A stretch of 15,488 bases of DNA. Origin: an uncultured Eubacteriales bacterium. GTDB lineage: Bacteria; Bacillota; Clostridia; Lachnospirales; Lachnospiraceae. The notes under the pieces are model-generated. The model ran no database searches. It worked only from the letters and a program-made list of their open reading frames with translations, and was not told the origin of the DNA. The DNA is taken from the NCBI GenBank assembly GCA_900548855.1, contig URMF01000065.1:1-15488 (forward strand), read 5' to 3'. A program made the translations under genes and the position numbers. Positions 14,148 to 15,488 of the stretch are shown piece by piece; within the stretch, counting starts at the first letter, position 1, and each line of letters starts with the position of its first letter.

Positions 14148-15350
14148 ATGAGTGAAACCATAGTAACTTTGAAAAAGGGCGAAGGCCGGACATTGAAAGC
14201 CGGCGGCATGTGGGTTTTTGATAATGAAATTGAGAGCATTACCGGAAGATTTGAGAATGGAAGCATCGTGACCGTACATGATTTTGATGGCTATCCGATG
14301 GGAAGAGGCTTCATTAATCAGAATTCCAGGATCCGCATCCGTCTGATGACGAGAAATGTCCATCAGGAAATCGACCACGAATTTTTAAGGGAACGCGTGA
14401 AGACTGCATGGGAATATCGGAAGAAAACTGTCGATACCGGAAGCTGCCGTGTGATTTTCGGTGAGGCAGATTTTTTACCGGGACTTGTGATTGACAAGTT
14501 TTCGGATGTGCTGGTGGTAGAGTCACTGGCACTTGGAATTGACCGGTTTAAGCTGGAAATTGTCGATCTGCTGAAGGAGGAGATTCGTAAGGACGGCATC
14601 GAGATCCGCGGTGTCTATGAGCGGAGTGATGCGAAGGTACGGCTCAATGAAGGTATGGAACGGATCAAGGGCTTTCTCTCCGAGGAGTTCGACACCAACG
14701 TACAGATCGAGGAAAATGGCGTGAAGTATCTTGTTGATGTAAAGGACGGACAGAAGACCGGATTTTTCCTTGATCAGAAATACAATCGTCTGGCAATTCA
14801 GAAGCTGTGCAAAGATGCCAGAGTCCTCGACTGCTTTACCCATACCGGATCCTTTGCGCTGAATGCGGCAGTTGCCGGAGCAAGAGAGGTTACCGGTGTG
14901 GATGCATCGGAGCCTGCTGTTGCACAGGCTGTGAAAAACGCAGAACTGAACGGTGTGCAGGATAGGGCGAAATTTATCTGCCGTGATGTATTCGAGCTTC
15001 TGCCCGAGTTGGAAAAGCAGGGAGAGAAATACGATGTAGTGATTCTGGATCCACCGGCATTTACGAAGTCAAGAAACTCTGTGAAAAATGCCATCAAAGG
15101 ATATCGTGAAATTAATCTGCGCGGCATGAAGCTTGTGAAAGATGGTGGTTTCCTTGCAACCTGTTCCTGCTCCCACTTCATGACCTACGAGCTGTTTACT
15201 GAAACGATCGGACAGGCGGCCCGTAATGTGCATAAGCGTCTGCGTCAGGTGGAATTCCGTACCCAGGCTCCGGATCATCCGATTTTATGGGCGGCGGATG
15301 AATCGTACTATTTGAAATTCTACATTTTTCAGGTGGTGGATGAGAAGTAA
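14148..15350 (+). CDS. RlmI-like class I SAM-dependent rRNA (cytosine-C5) methyltransferase
   Basis: A 400-residue enzyme with the domain order of E. coli RlmI, which methylates C1962 of 23S rRNA. It has an N-terminal PUA domain (about 1-70, KKGEGRTLKAGGMWVFDNEI), a middle RlmI-type domain (VYERSDAKVRLNEGM), FFLDQKYNR (207-214), the SAM-binding motif VLDCFTHTGSFALNAA (227-241) with VDAS, motif IV DPPAF (301-305), and motif VI TCSCSH with Cys341 the likely catalytic cysteine. The length equals the family norm. GGAAGGGAG (14131-14139) precedes ATG 14148 by eight bases. It lies 48 bases after the GH31 gene and may share its transcript. It is ordinary chromosomal housekeeping content and marks the right side as host background. 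The target base in this organism is inferred. Confidence 0.92.
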   Translation: MSETIVTLKKGEGRTLKAGGMWVFDNEIESITGRFENGSIVTVHDFDGYPMGRGFINQNSRIRIRLMTRNVHQEIDHEFLRERVKTAWEYRKKTVDTGSCRVIFGEADFLPGLVIDKFSDVLVVESLALGIDRFKLEIVDLLKEEIRKDGIEIRGVYERSDAKVRLNEGMERIKGFLSEEFDTNVQIEENGVKYLVDVKDGQKTGFFLDQKYNRLAIQKLCKDARVLDCFTHTGSFALNAAVAGAREVTGVDASEPAVAQAVKNAELNGVQDRAKFICRDVFELLPELEKQGEKYDVVILDPPAFTKSRNSVKNAIKGYREINLRGMKLVKDGGFLATCSCSHFMTYELFTETIGQAARNVHKRLRQVEFRTQAPDHPILWAADESYYLKFYIFQVVDEK

Positions 15351-15373
15351 TGACTGGAAAGTGGAGGGAATGC

Positions 15374-15466
15374 TTGATTTATAAGGGATTAAAGGCATTT
15401 GATGTTTACAGAGAAAACCTCGTAAAGTATCGCAAAATATCACAAAACCGTGATTCAAAGTGGTAA
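15374..15466 (+). CDS. Possible 30-residue peptide or truncated gene start
   Basis: A short frame opens with TTG 15374 after GGAGGG (15363-15368, five bases away) and ends at TAA 15464-15466. The product would be a basic, soluble 30-mer starting IYKGLKAFDVYRENLVKYRK after the initiator. I recognise nothing in it. The ribosome-site-like spacing is the only support; it may be a spurious frame after the methyltransferase gene. Confidence 0.15.
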   Translation: MIYKGLKAFDVYRENLVKYRKISQNRDSKW

Positions 15467-15479
15467 GAAAAGTGGTAAG
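15457..15479. repeat. Tandem 12-base repeat at the right edge
   Basis: AAAGTGGTAAG occurs at 15457-15467 and again at 15469-15479, separated by one A, giving two units with 12-base periodicity. The window ends nine bases later, so further copies or a larger repeat cannot be judged. It could be part of a reading frame or a regulator site; nothing decides this. Confidence 0.35.
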
Positions 15480-15488
15480 TCTGAGTGG

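Noticed and set aside
1..15488. CRISPR arrays, tRNA or rRNA genes, riboswitches
   Set aside because: No spaced repeats, cloverleaf-like sequence or recognisable rRNA or riboswitch core was seen on either strand by eye.

Overview
The window looks like DNA from an anaerobic gut Firmicute, most likely a Lachnospiraceae-type Clostridium. The grounds are the AGGAGG-like ribosome sites, oxygen-sensitive glycyl radical chemistry, a Tn4451/Tn5397-type large serine recombinase, a CUT1 sugar transporter without its own ATPase, and a GH31 enzyme that closely resembles my memory of the Ruminococcus (Blautia) obeum alpha-glucosidase. The organism is an inference; no rRNA or other typing marker is present. 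Every confident gene is on the + strand.

Three blocks with different base composition can be seen (hand counts on 60-base samples only). (1) About 1-2050, near 50% GC, is one end of an integrative or conjugative element: a small TnpW-like protein, then a large serine recombinase whose stop codon lies inside a strong hairpin. (2) About 2050-11860, near 37% GC, is an eight-gene catabolic operon: lipoprotein solute-binding protein, two sugar permeases, a zinc-type (MDR) alcohol dehydrogenase, a full-length glycyl radical enzyme (GRE) of the Cys-x-Glu eliminase type, its radical-SAM activase, a PfkB kinase and a class II aldolase. A candidate extended -10 promoter and a perfect 14-bp palindrome precede it. 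(3) About 11895-15488, near 47% GC, looks like host background: the last ~60 codons of a different sugar permease (broken), a GH31 alpha-glucosidase, and an RlmI-like 23S rRNA methyltransferase.

The central block reads as a self-contained radical-based sugar or polyol pathway. A carbohydrate-like compound is imported; the GRE eliminates water, opens a C-O bond or removes another leaving group; the dehydrogenase adjusts a carbonyl or alcohol; the PfkB kinase phosphorylates the product; and the class II aldolase splits it into C3 units. The logic parallels the E. coli 'anhydroglycolysis' route (YbiW/PflD plus FsaA/B plus GldA), and less closely sulfosugar or inositol degradation. The enzyme set differs from each of these as I know them, so the substrate is open. 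The GRE has unusual residues around both its active-site cysteine (GCQEP) and its radical glycine (RVWGF).

The junction at about 11856-11930, where the operon abuts a decapitated permease of another transporter, suggests that the operon was inserted into, or fused by deletion to, an alpha-glucoside transport/GH31 locus. The recombinase at the other edge is a candidate agent, but I cannot see both ends of an element.
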